Positions 43,512-49,715 of a DNA stretch of 49,715 bases are shown piece after piece. Origin of the DNA: a virus. The DNA lies in the IMG/VR virus record IMGVR_UViG_3300024520_003663, positions 1 to 49,715 of that record; one strand, given 5' to 3'. The translations under genes were made by a program, and so were the position numbers. Below the pieces are notes generated by a model. It was not told where the DNA came from and ran no database searches. It saw only the letters and a list, made by a program, of their open reading frames with translations. Every line of letters starts with the position of its first letter. Position 1 is the stretch's first letter.

Positions 43512-44921
43512 ATGCTTTTAGACATATCACAACACAACAACCAAATTTGGCTTTCGTATTATAACTTAGACGGTAAAACTAGATTTAAGACTTACGATGT
43601 TGAACCCGAAGAAATGTATAACTGGGAAGTGTGTCGAGAAGGTGATAAGAAGGCTGATAGTAAAATAAAGAATTGGGATGGTCGTCCAGTTAAGAAAGTC
43701 AAAGCATGGCGCCTTAATAAGCATAGGATGATTCAGTATATTTCCGAACTTGGATTTTCTGACAGAGAATTAATTTTTGGCTATCATTTCCCAAGAACAT
43801 ATTTTGTAGATATTGAAGTTGAAGTTACTGATGAATTCCCAGAGCCAAGTAAAGCAGCTATGCCAATTACTGCTATCTGTGTTGTGACACCGAACCGACA
43901 GTGTATCGTATTAGCAACTAAACAACTTCCTAAGGGGGAGATTGGAAAGATTGAGGATCGTATAAACAGCCACTTTAAGGAACTTGATGTAACTTACCAA
44001 TTTGAGTTTAAGTGTTTCGATTCTGAATACGATATGCTATATACATTTTTGGATAAGTTCGTAAAGAACTTCCCAATGATGACAGGTTGGAACTTTATAA
44101 ATTTTGACTGGGCATATATAAGAAACAGAGCTCGTAACATTAACATCGACCCAAAGATAGCATCACCTATAGCTGAACTTGGTCAGACGAAAGATGAATT
44201 TCCATTGCATGTAGGAATCATGGATTACATGGACATTTATAAAAAGTGGGACAGAACTGTTGACATTAAGGAAGACTTCAAACTTGATACTGTTGGTGAA
44301 GCAGTTTTAGGAATTAGGAAAGTAAAGTACGATGGTACTATTCAAGATATGTATGAAAAGGAATATCCTAAATACATATTCTATAATGGTGTTGATACTA
44401 TCCTCGTTCAATTAATACACGAACGAATTAAAACGATGGAAATAGCGCTGACTATTTCACATTTAAGTCAAGTGTCAATATTTAAAGCAGGTTCACCAGT
44501 TGCAGTAACAGAATCTTTAATATGTAGAGCACTTTTAGGTAAGGATCTTGTAATGGCAAAGGATCCGAGTAAAGTAAATAAGAAGACTGGTAAATACGCC
44601 GGTGCTTTCGTTAAGCCTCCGATTACAGGTATGCACTCTGCTGTAGCTTGCTTTGACTTTGCATCTCTATATCCGTCAATTATGAGACAGATGAATGTTT
44701 CACCAGAAAGTTTTATTAAGAAAGTTGCACCTGAGAAAAAAGATGCAGAATTACGAGACGATAGAATCGTAGCAATTAACGGTGCGGTCTACGATACTGA
44801 TACTTCAATACTAAAGGAAATATTAGCAGATTTGTATGGCCAGAGAAAGACTTATAAAAAGAAATCCTTTGAGCTTAAGACTAAGGCGTACGAAATGGAA
44901 AAAGCCATATCTAAGTCCTAG
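43512..44921 (+). CDS. 43: DNA polymerase gp43, N-terminal fragment (split gene)
   Basis: A 469-residue family B polymerase piece. The 3'-5' exonuclease is complete: D100-x-E102 in 'FVDIEVEV', D199 in 'NFINFDWAYIRN' and D295 in 'YNGVDTILVQ'. Polymerase motif A is present at D382 ('FDFASLYPSIMRQMNVSPES'). The protein then stops in the fingers helix ('LYGQRKTYKKKSFELKTKAY'), before motif B (K-x3-N-S-x-Y-G) and motif C (D-T-D-S); T4 gp43 is ~898 residues. No continuation is found in any frame before nrdB and no matching C-terminal half lies in this window. No intein splice motifs were seen at the end. Split gp43 genes are known in some T4-like phages, and the missing part is probably encoded elsewhere. 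Confidence 0.85.
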   Translation: MLLDISQHNNQIWLSYYNLDGKTRFKTYDVEPEEMYNWEVCREGDKKADSKIKNWDGRPVKKVKAWRLNKHRMIQYISELGFSDRELIFGYHFPRTYFVDIEVEVTDEFPEPSKAAMPITAICVVTPNRQCIVLATKQLPKGEIGKIEDRINSHFKELDVTYQFEFKCFDSEYDMLYTFLDKFVKNFPMMTGWNFINFDWAYIRNRARNINIDPKIASPIAELGQTKDEFPLHVGIMDYMDIYKKWDRTVDIKEDFKLDTVGEAVLGIRKVKYDGTIQDMYEKEYPKYIFYNGVDTILVQLIHERIKTMEIALTISHLSQVSIFKAGSPVAVTESLICRALLGKDLVMAKDPSKVNKKTGKYAGAFVKPPITGMHSAVACFDFASLYPSIMRQMNVSPESFIKKVAPEKKDAELRDDRIVAINGAVYDTDTSILKEILADLYGQRKTYKKKSFELKTKAYEMEKAISKS

Positions 44922-44948
44922 TAAGTTCTTTATAGTACAAGTATAAAG

Positions 44949-44956
44949 TATAAATA
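44949..44956 (+). promoter_or_regulatory. Exact TATAAATA box between gp43 fragment and nrdB
   Basis: TATAAATA followed by TA, 67 bases before the nrdB ATG, in the 102-base gap after the truncated polymerase. It is identical to the T4 late consensus. nrdB is usually expressed early to middle, so either it is also expressed late or the box is fortuitous. Confidence 0.4.
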
Positions 44957-44976
44957 TACTACATCATCAAGAAAAA

Positions 44977-45003
44977 TAATGCAACTCTTAGAGGGTTGCA
45001 TTA
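44977..45003 (+). other. Strong hairpin in the nrdB leader
   Basis: TAATGCAAC pairs with GTTGCATTA, extended inward by a G-U pair and two further pairs to a 12-bp stem with a 3-base loop. It lies 20 bases before the ATG at 45024 and has no T-run. It overlaps an in-frame upstream ATG (44979), which folding would hide, favouring the downstream start. Confidence 0.55.
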
Positions 45004-45023
45004 TAGTCAAAAATAAAATAAAC

Positions 45024-46025
45024 ATGAGCAAATTATTCGAAGAAAGAGTACATTATAAGCCGTTTGAATACCCAGAGTATTACACTGATGGTTGGCTACC
45101 TCAAGCACAATCTTTTTGGCTGCATACTGAAATATCTATGCAAAGTGATGTTAAAGATTGGAATGAAAATTTAAGCCCAGAAGAAAAGAATTTAGTCGGC
45201 AACATTCTATTAGGATTTGCACAGACAGAATGTGCAGTGAGTGACTATTGGACAGGCATGGTGACTAAATGGTTTCCTAAGCATGAAATACGACAGATGG
45301 CAATGATGTTCGGTAGTCAAGAAACGATTCATGCTGTTGCTTACAGTTATTTAAACGAAACTTTAGGTCTTGATAACTTCGAAGCTTTTTTACATGAGCC
45401 ATCTACCGCAGCTAAATTCGAGTTCTTGATGTCAACTGGTGGAGATTATACATATAAAGAACTGGCAGAGAGTCCAGAAGTAAGAAAGGATGTAGCTAAA
45501 TCGTTAGCAATCTTTTCTGCCTTTGCAGAAGGAGTTTCATTATATAGTTCTTTTGCTGTTCTTTACAGTTTCCAACTTAGAAACTTACTCAAAGGAATTG
45601 GTCAGCAGATGAAGTGGTCGGTAAGAGATGAATCTTTACATAGTAAGATGGGATGTAAACTATTCAAGCACATGTGCACAGAGTATGAAGGTCTTAAAGA
45701 AGAAGTTTACGATGATGTGTTAGAAGCAGCTAAGTTAATCGTAGATATGGAATTTAAGTACATTGATATGATATTTGAAATGGGAGATCTTGAAAATCTC
45801 AAGAAGAAAGATTTAAAGAACTTCATACTGAAGAGAACCAATGAAAGATTAACTGAACTTGACTATCAAGGTACATTTGAATACGATGTAGATTCAGCAG
45901 CAGAATTAGATTGGTTTGATCATTTGACGGGTGGTGAGACATGGACAGATTTCTTTGCAATGAGATCTACTGACTATGCAAAAGCAGGAGAAGGTGACGA
46001 CTGGAATGATATATGGGAAAACTAG
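45024..46025 (+). CDS. nrdB: Ribonucleotide reductase small subunit NrdB
   Basis: The start is set at ATG 45024 (MSKLFEERVHYKPFEYPEYY, 333 aa); a longer frame from 44979 would add residues encoded by the leader hairpin. Di-iron ligands are visible: E69 in 'AQTECAVSDYW', E100-x2-H103 in 'SQETIHAVAYSY', E169 in 'AFAEGVSLY' and E203-x2-H206 in 'RDESLHSKMG'. Y107, four residues after H103, is the expected radical tyrosine. The first ligand is Glu rather than the Asp of the E. coli enzyme. It supplies the radical for NrdA, whose gene starts four bases after this stop. Confidence 0.9.
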   Translation: MSKLFEERVHYKPFEYPEYYTDGWLPQAQSFWLHTEISMQSDVKDWNENLSPEEKNLVGNILLGFAQTECAVSDYWTGMVTKWFPKHEIRQMAMMFGSQETIHAVAYSYLNETLGLDNFEAFLHEPSTAAKFEFLMSTGGDYTYKELAESPEVRKDVAKSLAIFSAFAEGVSLYSSFAVLYSFQLRNLLKGIGQQMKWSVRDESLHSKMGCKLFKHMCTEYEGLKEEVYDDVLEAAKLIVDMEFKYIDMIFEMGDLENLKKKDLKNFILKRTNERLTELDYQGTFEYDVDSAAELDWFDHLTGGETWTDFFAMRSTDYAKAGEGDDWNDIWEN

Positions 46026-46029
46026 AAAT

Positions 46030-47823
46030 ATGATAGAAGAAAACAACTTAGCAGATAATATAGCAAGAGAACTAAATTGGGAACGTGGCGTAGATTACCC
46101 AGACTGGGGTCATACTGACGTATACTTAAGAACAATATCACGTGGGTATTGTTTAGAGAAAGAAACACCAAGAGATGCATATTGGAGAGTTTCAACAACT
46201 GTTGCATATAGACTTAAGAAGCCAGATATGGCCAAGAAGTTCTTTGACTATATTTGGAAAGGATGGTTATGTTTAGCCAGCCCAGTACTTTCAAATACGG
46301 GCACAGAGCGTGGTTTACCAATCTCATGTTTCGGTATTGATGTAGCAGATAGTATTCATGACATTGGCATGAAGAACTTGGAATTAATGTTATTAGCAAA
46401 GTACGGCGGCGGTGTTGGTATTTCACATAATCAAATAAGAGGGGCAGGAACTCCGATTACAGATAACGGTACAAGTGATGGCGTAGTTCCATTCATTAAA
46501 ATTAATGACTCTACTATATTAGCAACTAACCAAGGGACTGTAAGAAGAGGAGCAGCAAGTTCAAATATAAACATTGAACATAGCGACTTTTATGATTGGT
46601 TAGAAATTAGAGAACCTAAAGGTGACATAAATAGACAGTCTTTAAATATGCACCAATGTGTAGTGATTGGAGATAAGTTTATGAGAAGACTCCAAGAAGG
46701 TGATATTGATGCAAGAGAAAGATACACTGCTGTTCTAAGAAAAAGAAGACAGACTGGAGAACCTTACATAATGTACAGAGGTAATGTTAATAAACAAAAC
46801 CCAGAGGCATATAAGAAAAATAGTCTGAAGGTGTATATGACTAACATCTGTTCTGAGATAGCACTTTATACTGATGAAAATCATTCTTTCGTATGTTGCT
46901 TGAGTTCACTTAACTTAGCTAAATATGACGAATGGAAAGACACGAATTTGATATATGACGCTACTTGGTTTTTGGATGGAGTATTAGAAGAGTTCATACA
47001 GAGAGCTAAAGGTCTTACTGGTTTTGAAAATTCAGTACGAAGCGCACAGAAGGGACGAGCGCTTGGACTTGGTGTACTTGGATGGCATACGTATTTACAG
47101 CAGAGAGGAATATCGTTTGAAGGATTACAGGCTCAGTTTCATACTAGGAACGTATTTTCTCAAATTAAGATAGAAAGTGAAAGAGGCAGTAGAGATTTAG
47201 CAGACGAATACGGTGAACCATTATGGTGTAGAGATACTGGGTTTAGAAACTCACATCAGAGAGCTATAGCACCAACAGTTTCAAATAGTAAACTCTCGGG
47301 TGGAGTATCTGCAGGAGTAGAGGCAATACCAGCTAACGTATTCACTGATCAATCTGCAAAGGGTACATTCATTAGAAAAAACCCAGTTCTTATAGATTAC
47401 CTAACGGAAATGGGTCACGATAATAAAAAGGTCTGGGACAAGATATTGACAGACGGTGGTTCTGTACAGGGTCTTAAGTTCTTAGATGAATGGGGATTCT
47501 ATTTAGGTAAGCTTGTAAAGAATAAAGACGTTAAAGATAAATCTGACATTGTTCCATTCAAGGAAGTATTCAAAACATTCAAAGAAATAAATCAACTTGA
47601 AGTTATCAAGCAAGCTGGTATTAGACAGCAATATGTTGACCAATCAGTTTCACTTAACTTAGCATTTCCAAAAGAAGCAACACCTAAATGGATAACTAAG
47701 TGTCACGTAGAAGCTTGGAAGCAAGGTATTAAAACTTTATATTACATGAGAACAGAATCTGTTCTACGAGGTGACATTGCAGTAAGTGCTCTATCTGACG
47801 ACTGTATAAGTTGTGATGGTTGA
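46030..47823 (+). CDS. nrdA: Ribonucleotide reductase large subunit NrdA, lacking the ATP cone
   Basis: A 597-residue protein from ATG 46030. Active-site residues are all visible: C100 ('LPISCFGID') and C289/C290 for the redox pair, N272-x-C274-x-E276 in 'MTNICSEIAL', Y571-Y572 in 'TLYYMRTES' for radical transfer, and the C-terminal thiol pair C592-x2-C595 in 'DDCISCDG'. Relative to E. coli (C225) the N-terminus is ~125 residues shorter and the ATP-cone domain is absent, so dATP feedback on overall activity is probably lost. Product: deoxynucleoside diphosphates for phage DNA synthesis. Confidence 0.92.
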   Translation: MIEENNLADNIARELNWERGVDYPDWGHTDVYLRTISRGYCLEKETPRDAYWRVSTTVAYRLKKPDMAKKFFDYIWKGWLCLASPVLSNTGTERGLPISCFGIDVADSIHDIGMKNLELMLLAKYGGGVGISHNQIRGAGTPITDNGTSDGVVPFIKINDSTILATNQGTVRRGAASSNINIEHSDFYDWLEIREPKGDINRQSLNMHQCVVIGDKFMRRLQEGDIDARERYTAVLRKRRQTGEPYIMYRGNVNKQNPEAYKKNSLKVYMTNICSEIALYTDENHSFVCCLSSLNLAKYDEWKDTNLIYDATWFLDGVLEEFIQRAKGLTGFENSVRSAQKGRALGLGVLGWHTYLQQRGISFEGLQAQFHTRNVFSQIKIESERGSRDLADEYGEPLWCRDTGFRNSHQRAIAPTVSNSKLSGGVSAGVEAIPANVFTDQSAKGTFIRKNPVLIDYLTEMGHDNKKVWDKILTDGGSVQGLKFLDEWGFYLGKLVKNKDVKDKSDIVPFKEVFKTFKEINQLEVIKQAGIRQQYVDQSVSLNLAFPKEATPKWITKCHVEAWKQGIKTLYYMRTESVLRGDIAVSALSDDCISCDG

Positions 47824-47831
47824 TATATAAA
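47822..47831 (+). promoter_or_regulatory. T4-late-type promoter box overlapping the nrdA stop
   Basis: GATATATAAA begins inside the nrdA TGA and lies 13 bases before the ATG at 47845, separating the ribonucleotide reductase genes from a late-type capsid-targeted gene. Confidence 0.5.
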
Positions 47832-47844
47832 CAAACAATTAAAA

Positions 47845-48501
47845 ATGAAGCACATTAAATTATACGAAGAATTTATAACTGAACGCTACGGCTTAAGAGG
47901 GCAGTCTTCAACATACAAAGATAACGCTAAAACTGAATATGGTAAATCTATAATCAAATTCGTAGATGCTTACTCTAATGGGACTGGTGATACTTCAGTT
48001 TCAAGTACAGTTAAAAGTTATATCTATGACATTATTGAAACTGAAGTAAATGATGAACTGAATGTTGTAGATTTAGACGAATGGGATGAAAAAGCATTCG
48101 ATGATTTTCTAATCAGACTTATTAATGCTGTTGAAGATGGTGAACATATTGTAGCATCTAAAGTTGAAGATTATCTTACAGACTTAAACGCACAAGACGT
48201 AGACGATAGAGTTTATGATTTGCAGATAGATCTTGAACAGGCTGAGCAAGAACGAGAGGATATGGATGCTGAGATGGATCTTGACGCTGGCTCAGTTATA
48301 GCTCAAGGTAAAGAATGGACTGACGCTGATGGTAATCGTTGGGGTGCTGAAATGAACAAAGCAGACGCAGAAATTGATAAGATAAAGGCAGAAATTGAAA
48401 AAGTAAAATCTCAAGGTTTAGATTCTAAAGTAATAAAGAACCTTAAGAAAGTTACAAAAAATGAAGTCAATTCTGTAATAAAATTAATCAACAGAATTTA
48501 A
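47845..48501 (+). CDS. CTS-type internal protein, 218 aa, acidic coiled coil
   Basis: Starts MKHIKLYEEFITERYGLR, one of the best capsid-targeting-like leaders here; I-T-E-R is the cut-site candidate. The body is acidic, with helical regions ('LINAVEDGEHIVASKVEDYL', 'LQIDLEQAEQEREDMDAEM') and a lysine-rich coiled end ('AEIDKIKAEIEKVKSQ'). It could be an internal head protein or a prohead-core component. Its transcript may end at the terminator-like hairpin embedded in the next gene. Confidence 0.6.
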   Translation: MKHIKLYEEFITERYGLRGQSSTYKDNAKTEYGKSIIKFVDAYSNGTGDTSVSSTVKSYIYDIIETEVNDELNVVDLDEWDEKAFDDFLIRLINAVEDGEHIVASKVEDYLTDLNAQDVDDRVYDLQIDLEQAEQEREDMDAEMDLDAGSVIAQGKEWTDADGNRWGAEMNKADAEIDKIKAEIEKVKSQGLDSKVIKNLKKVTKNEVNSVIKLINRI

Positions 48502-48519
48502 CTTAGTAATTCATATTAT

Positions 48520-49260
48520 ATGAACACATTTATATTGGGTCCTTGTTCAATTGAGAACAAGGACCTTTTTTATTCTATAGCCACTGTACTCTATCCTAAG
48601 ATGCATGGCAAAACTTGGTATCTTAAAGGTTCGTTTGATAAAGCAAATAGAACTTCAATTCATTCAGATCGTGGGCCTGGCTTAACAGAGTCGATTGAGA
48701 TTTTTGATGAAGTGAAACGAAACTTCCCAGGAATTAAACTATCGACAGATGTACATGAAGCATGGCAGATTAACAGATTAGTAGGTCAGGTTGATCTTAT
48801 TCAAATTCCAGCATTTCTATGTAGACAGACAGACCTCGTTGTAGAGGCAGCCCGTTCTTTTAAGAGTATAAATATAAAGAAAGGTCAATGGATGTCTGCA
48901 GAGGCAATGGAGCATATCGTTGGAAAAGCTAAAGATGCTAATCCGAACTGTCACGTTATGGTATCGGAAAGAGGAAGTCAATTTGGATATGACAGAGTTG
49001 TGGTAGATTTCAGAGGTGTTGATGTAATGAAAAAATTCGCAGATGAAGTCATATTAGACTGTACTCATTCAACACAAATGTCAGGAGATGGCACAACCGG
49101 TGGTGACAATGAATTGGCTAAAAAATATGCACAAGCTGCTGGAATATTTGGATACGACGGTGTCTTTGTAGAAACACATACTAATCCACAAAAAGCTATA
49201 TCTGACAAGGATAGTCAAATTGAACTATCTTGGGTTGAAGATTGGATAAATACTATATGA
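48520..49260 (+). CDS. kdsA: 3-deoxy-D-manno-octulosonate 8-phosphate synthase (KdsA)
   Basis: A 246-residue protein, slightly short for KdsA (~265-285). Diagnostic segments are 'LGPCSIEN' (6-13), 'GSFDKANRTSIHSDRGPGL' (37-55), 'IQIPAFLCRQTDL' (94-106), 'ERGSQFGYDRVVVDF' and 'DCTHSTQ'. C9, H183, E218 and D229 match the metal ligands of metal-dependent KdsA; E. coli has Asn at the Cys position. It condenses phosphoenolpyruvate with arabinose 5-phosphate to make the Kdo precursor of lipopolysaccharide. A phage copy implies reshaping of host surface sugars or supply of Kdo for another use. The stop overlaps the Nudix start (ATGA). Confidence 0.88.
   Translation: MNTFILGPCSIENKDLFYSIATVLYPKMHGKTWYLKGSFDKANRTSIHSDRGPGLTESIEIFDEVKRNFPGIKLSTDVHEAWQINRLVGQVDLIQIPAFLCRQTDLVVEAARSFKSINIKKGQWMSAEAMEHIVGKAKDANPNCHVMVSERGSQFGYDRVVVDFRGVDVMKKFADEVILDCTHSTQMSGDGTTGGDNELAKKYAQAAGIFGYDGVFVETHTNPQKAISDKDSQIELSWVEDWINTI
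48538..48571 (+). terminator. Intrinsic terminator embedded in the first codons of kdsA
   Basis: GGTCCTTGTTC (48538-48548) pairs perfectly with GAACAAGGACC (48555-48565) across a 6-base loop and is followed at once by six T. It starts 18 bases after the kdsA ATG and encodes the conserved G-P-C-S-I-E-N-K-D-L segment. It would stop transcription coming from the capsid-targeted gene upstream, or attenuate kdsA. Confidence 0.7.
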
Positions 49261-49715
49261 AAGCTAAAGAATCTGCTGGGTTAGCAATTATCTTCGAGGG
49301 TAAAGTGCTATTAGCCCATACTACAGGCCGAGGTTGGTGGGGAAGCTATGGTATTCCTAAAGGTGGAATAGATGAAGGAGAATCTAAATTAGATGCTGCT
49401 ATCAGAGAGACTTACGAAGAGATTGGTGTAAAAGTTCCTAAGAAGCTCATTGATAAAACTGAACATACATATACACTTACAAGTAGAAATGGAACTACCA
49501 ACAAAATAGTTTATTGGTATATCGTTAAGATAGATAGTTTAAGTCAACTTGGAATAAAAGATTTAAAAATTCCCAAATCACAATTACAGGTAGAAGAAGT
49601 TGATTGGGCTGGGTTCATCGATTATAAAGATGCAATGAAAAGAACAATGAAAAGCCAATTAAATGTAATCAATAATCTGCGTGGTTCTGGTTTAATAGAA
49701 AGCTTAGATGACACT
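49257..49715 (+). CDS. Nudix hydrolase (3' end outside window)
   Basis: The frame opens at the ATG overlapping the kdsA stop and stays open to the window edge, giving 153 visible residues. The Nudix box is complete: G36-x5-E42-x7-R50-E51-x2-E54-E55-x-G57, within 'PKGGIDEGESKLDAAIRETY'. 'GRGWWGSYGIPKGG' precedes it as in mutT/ADP-ribose-type members. It would cleave a nucleoside diphosphate linked to another group (a nucleotide sugar, ADP-ribose, dinucleotide or mRNA cap-like end); substrate cannot be told. ATGA coupling to kdsA suggests coordinated expression. Confidence 0.85.
   Translation, partial: MKAKESAGLAIIFEGKVLLAHTTGRGWWGSYGIPKGGIDEGESKLDAAIRETYEEIGVKVPKKLIDKTEHTYTLTSRNGTTNKIVYWYIVKIDSLSQLGIKDLKIPKSQLQVEEVDWAGFIDYKDAMKRTMKSQLNVINNLRGSGLIESLDDT

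Noticed and set aside
44922-45023. Frameshifted continuation of DNA polymerase after its stop
   Set aside because: All three frames contain several stops in this interval and no motif B or C follows, so a simple frameshift does not explain the truncation.
45024-45050. NrdB N-terminus MSKLFEER resembling the capsid-targeting motif
   Set aside because: The similarity is limited to K-L-F-E-E; it lacks the E-F-(I/V)-x-E ending and is part of a normal NrdB start.
1-49715. CRISPR arrays, insertion sequences, integrase, attachment sites
   Set aside because: No regularly spaced direct repeats, transposase or recombinase motifs, or terminal inverted repeats were seen.

Overview
This window looks like part of the genome of a large, AT-rich, T4-type contractile-tailed phage. 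Recognisable T4-core proteins are present: gp25, gp6, a tail-tube-like protein, gp32, gp61 primase, UvsY, UvsW, the front half of gp43 polymerase, NrdA/NrdB and a GroES/gp31-like co-chaperonin. All calls rest on motifs read by eye; no database search was run. Almost every gene is on the + strand and packed tightly, often with ATGA or TAATG overlaps. Start codons mostly lack a Shine-Dalgarno sequence and sit behind A-rich leaders. Together with an S1-domain gene and an inner-membrane/outer-membrane-type lysis candidate, this suggests a Bacteroidota host (inference only).

Layout. 1-1629: the tail end of an S1-like RNA-binding protein, then an amidoligase-like enzyme with a beta-helical tail. 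1633-26991: a virion morphogenesis block with gp25, gp6, very large baseplate/fibre proteins (up to 1535 aa), collagen-like and PKD-like segments, a possible spanin and a tail-tube-like protein. Small capsid-targeted proteins are inserted within it. 27013-27975: three small capsid-targeted proteins. 28000-33432: replication and recombination (RuvC-like resolvase, co-chaperonin, gp32, primase, UvsY, UvsW). 33470-41025: an unusual block of capsid-targeted proteins and enzymes. 41026-42105: a fibre-like gene. 42109-42864: the only minus-strand gene, compositionally distinct. 42972-47823: nucleotide metabolism and DNA polymerase (dUTPase, N-terminal gp43 fragment, NrdB, NrdA). 47845-end: another capsid-targeted protein, KdsA, and a Nudix hydrolase running off the edge.

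The most striking pattern is a short motif of the form M-K-H-I-K-x-F-E-E-F-(I/V/L)-x-E. It resembles the T4 capsid-targeting sequence (MKTYQEFIAE) that is cleaved by the prohead protease after (L/I)-x-E. I count about a dozen N-terminal copies, one C-terminal copy and two internal copies. Carriers or close neighbours include a KxDG ligase-like nucleotidyltransferase, a pol-beta nucleotidyltransferase, and a 987-residue protein combining a KxxG ligase-like domain, a NadM/NadR-type NMN adenylyltransferase and a PD-(D/E)xK-like nuclease, with protease-site-like linkers between modules. The hypothesis is an enzyme set packaged in the head and injected with the DNA, perhaps for nucleic-acid repair and NAD+ restoration against host defence.

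Regulation: GATATATAAA / GATAAATA / TATAAATA boxes, mostly 13-37 bases before start codons, resemble T4 late promoters. Several strong hairpins lie in leaders or just inside coding regions, including a canonical terminator embedded in the first codons of kdsA. No tRNA, CRISPR array, insertion sequence or integrase was seen, and no gene-free stretch exceeds about 160 bases.
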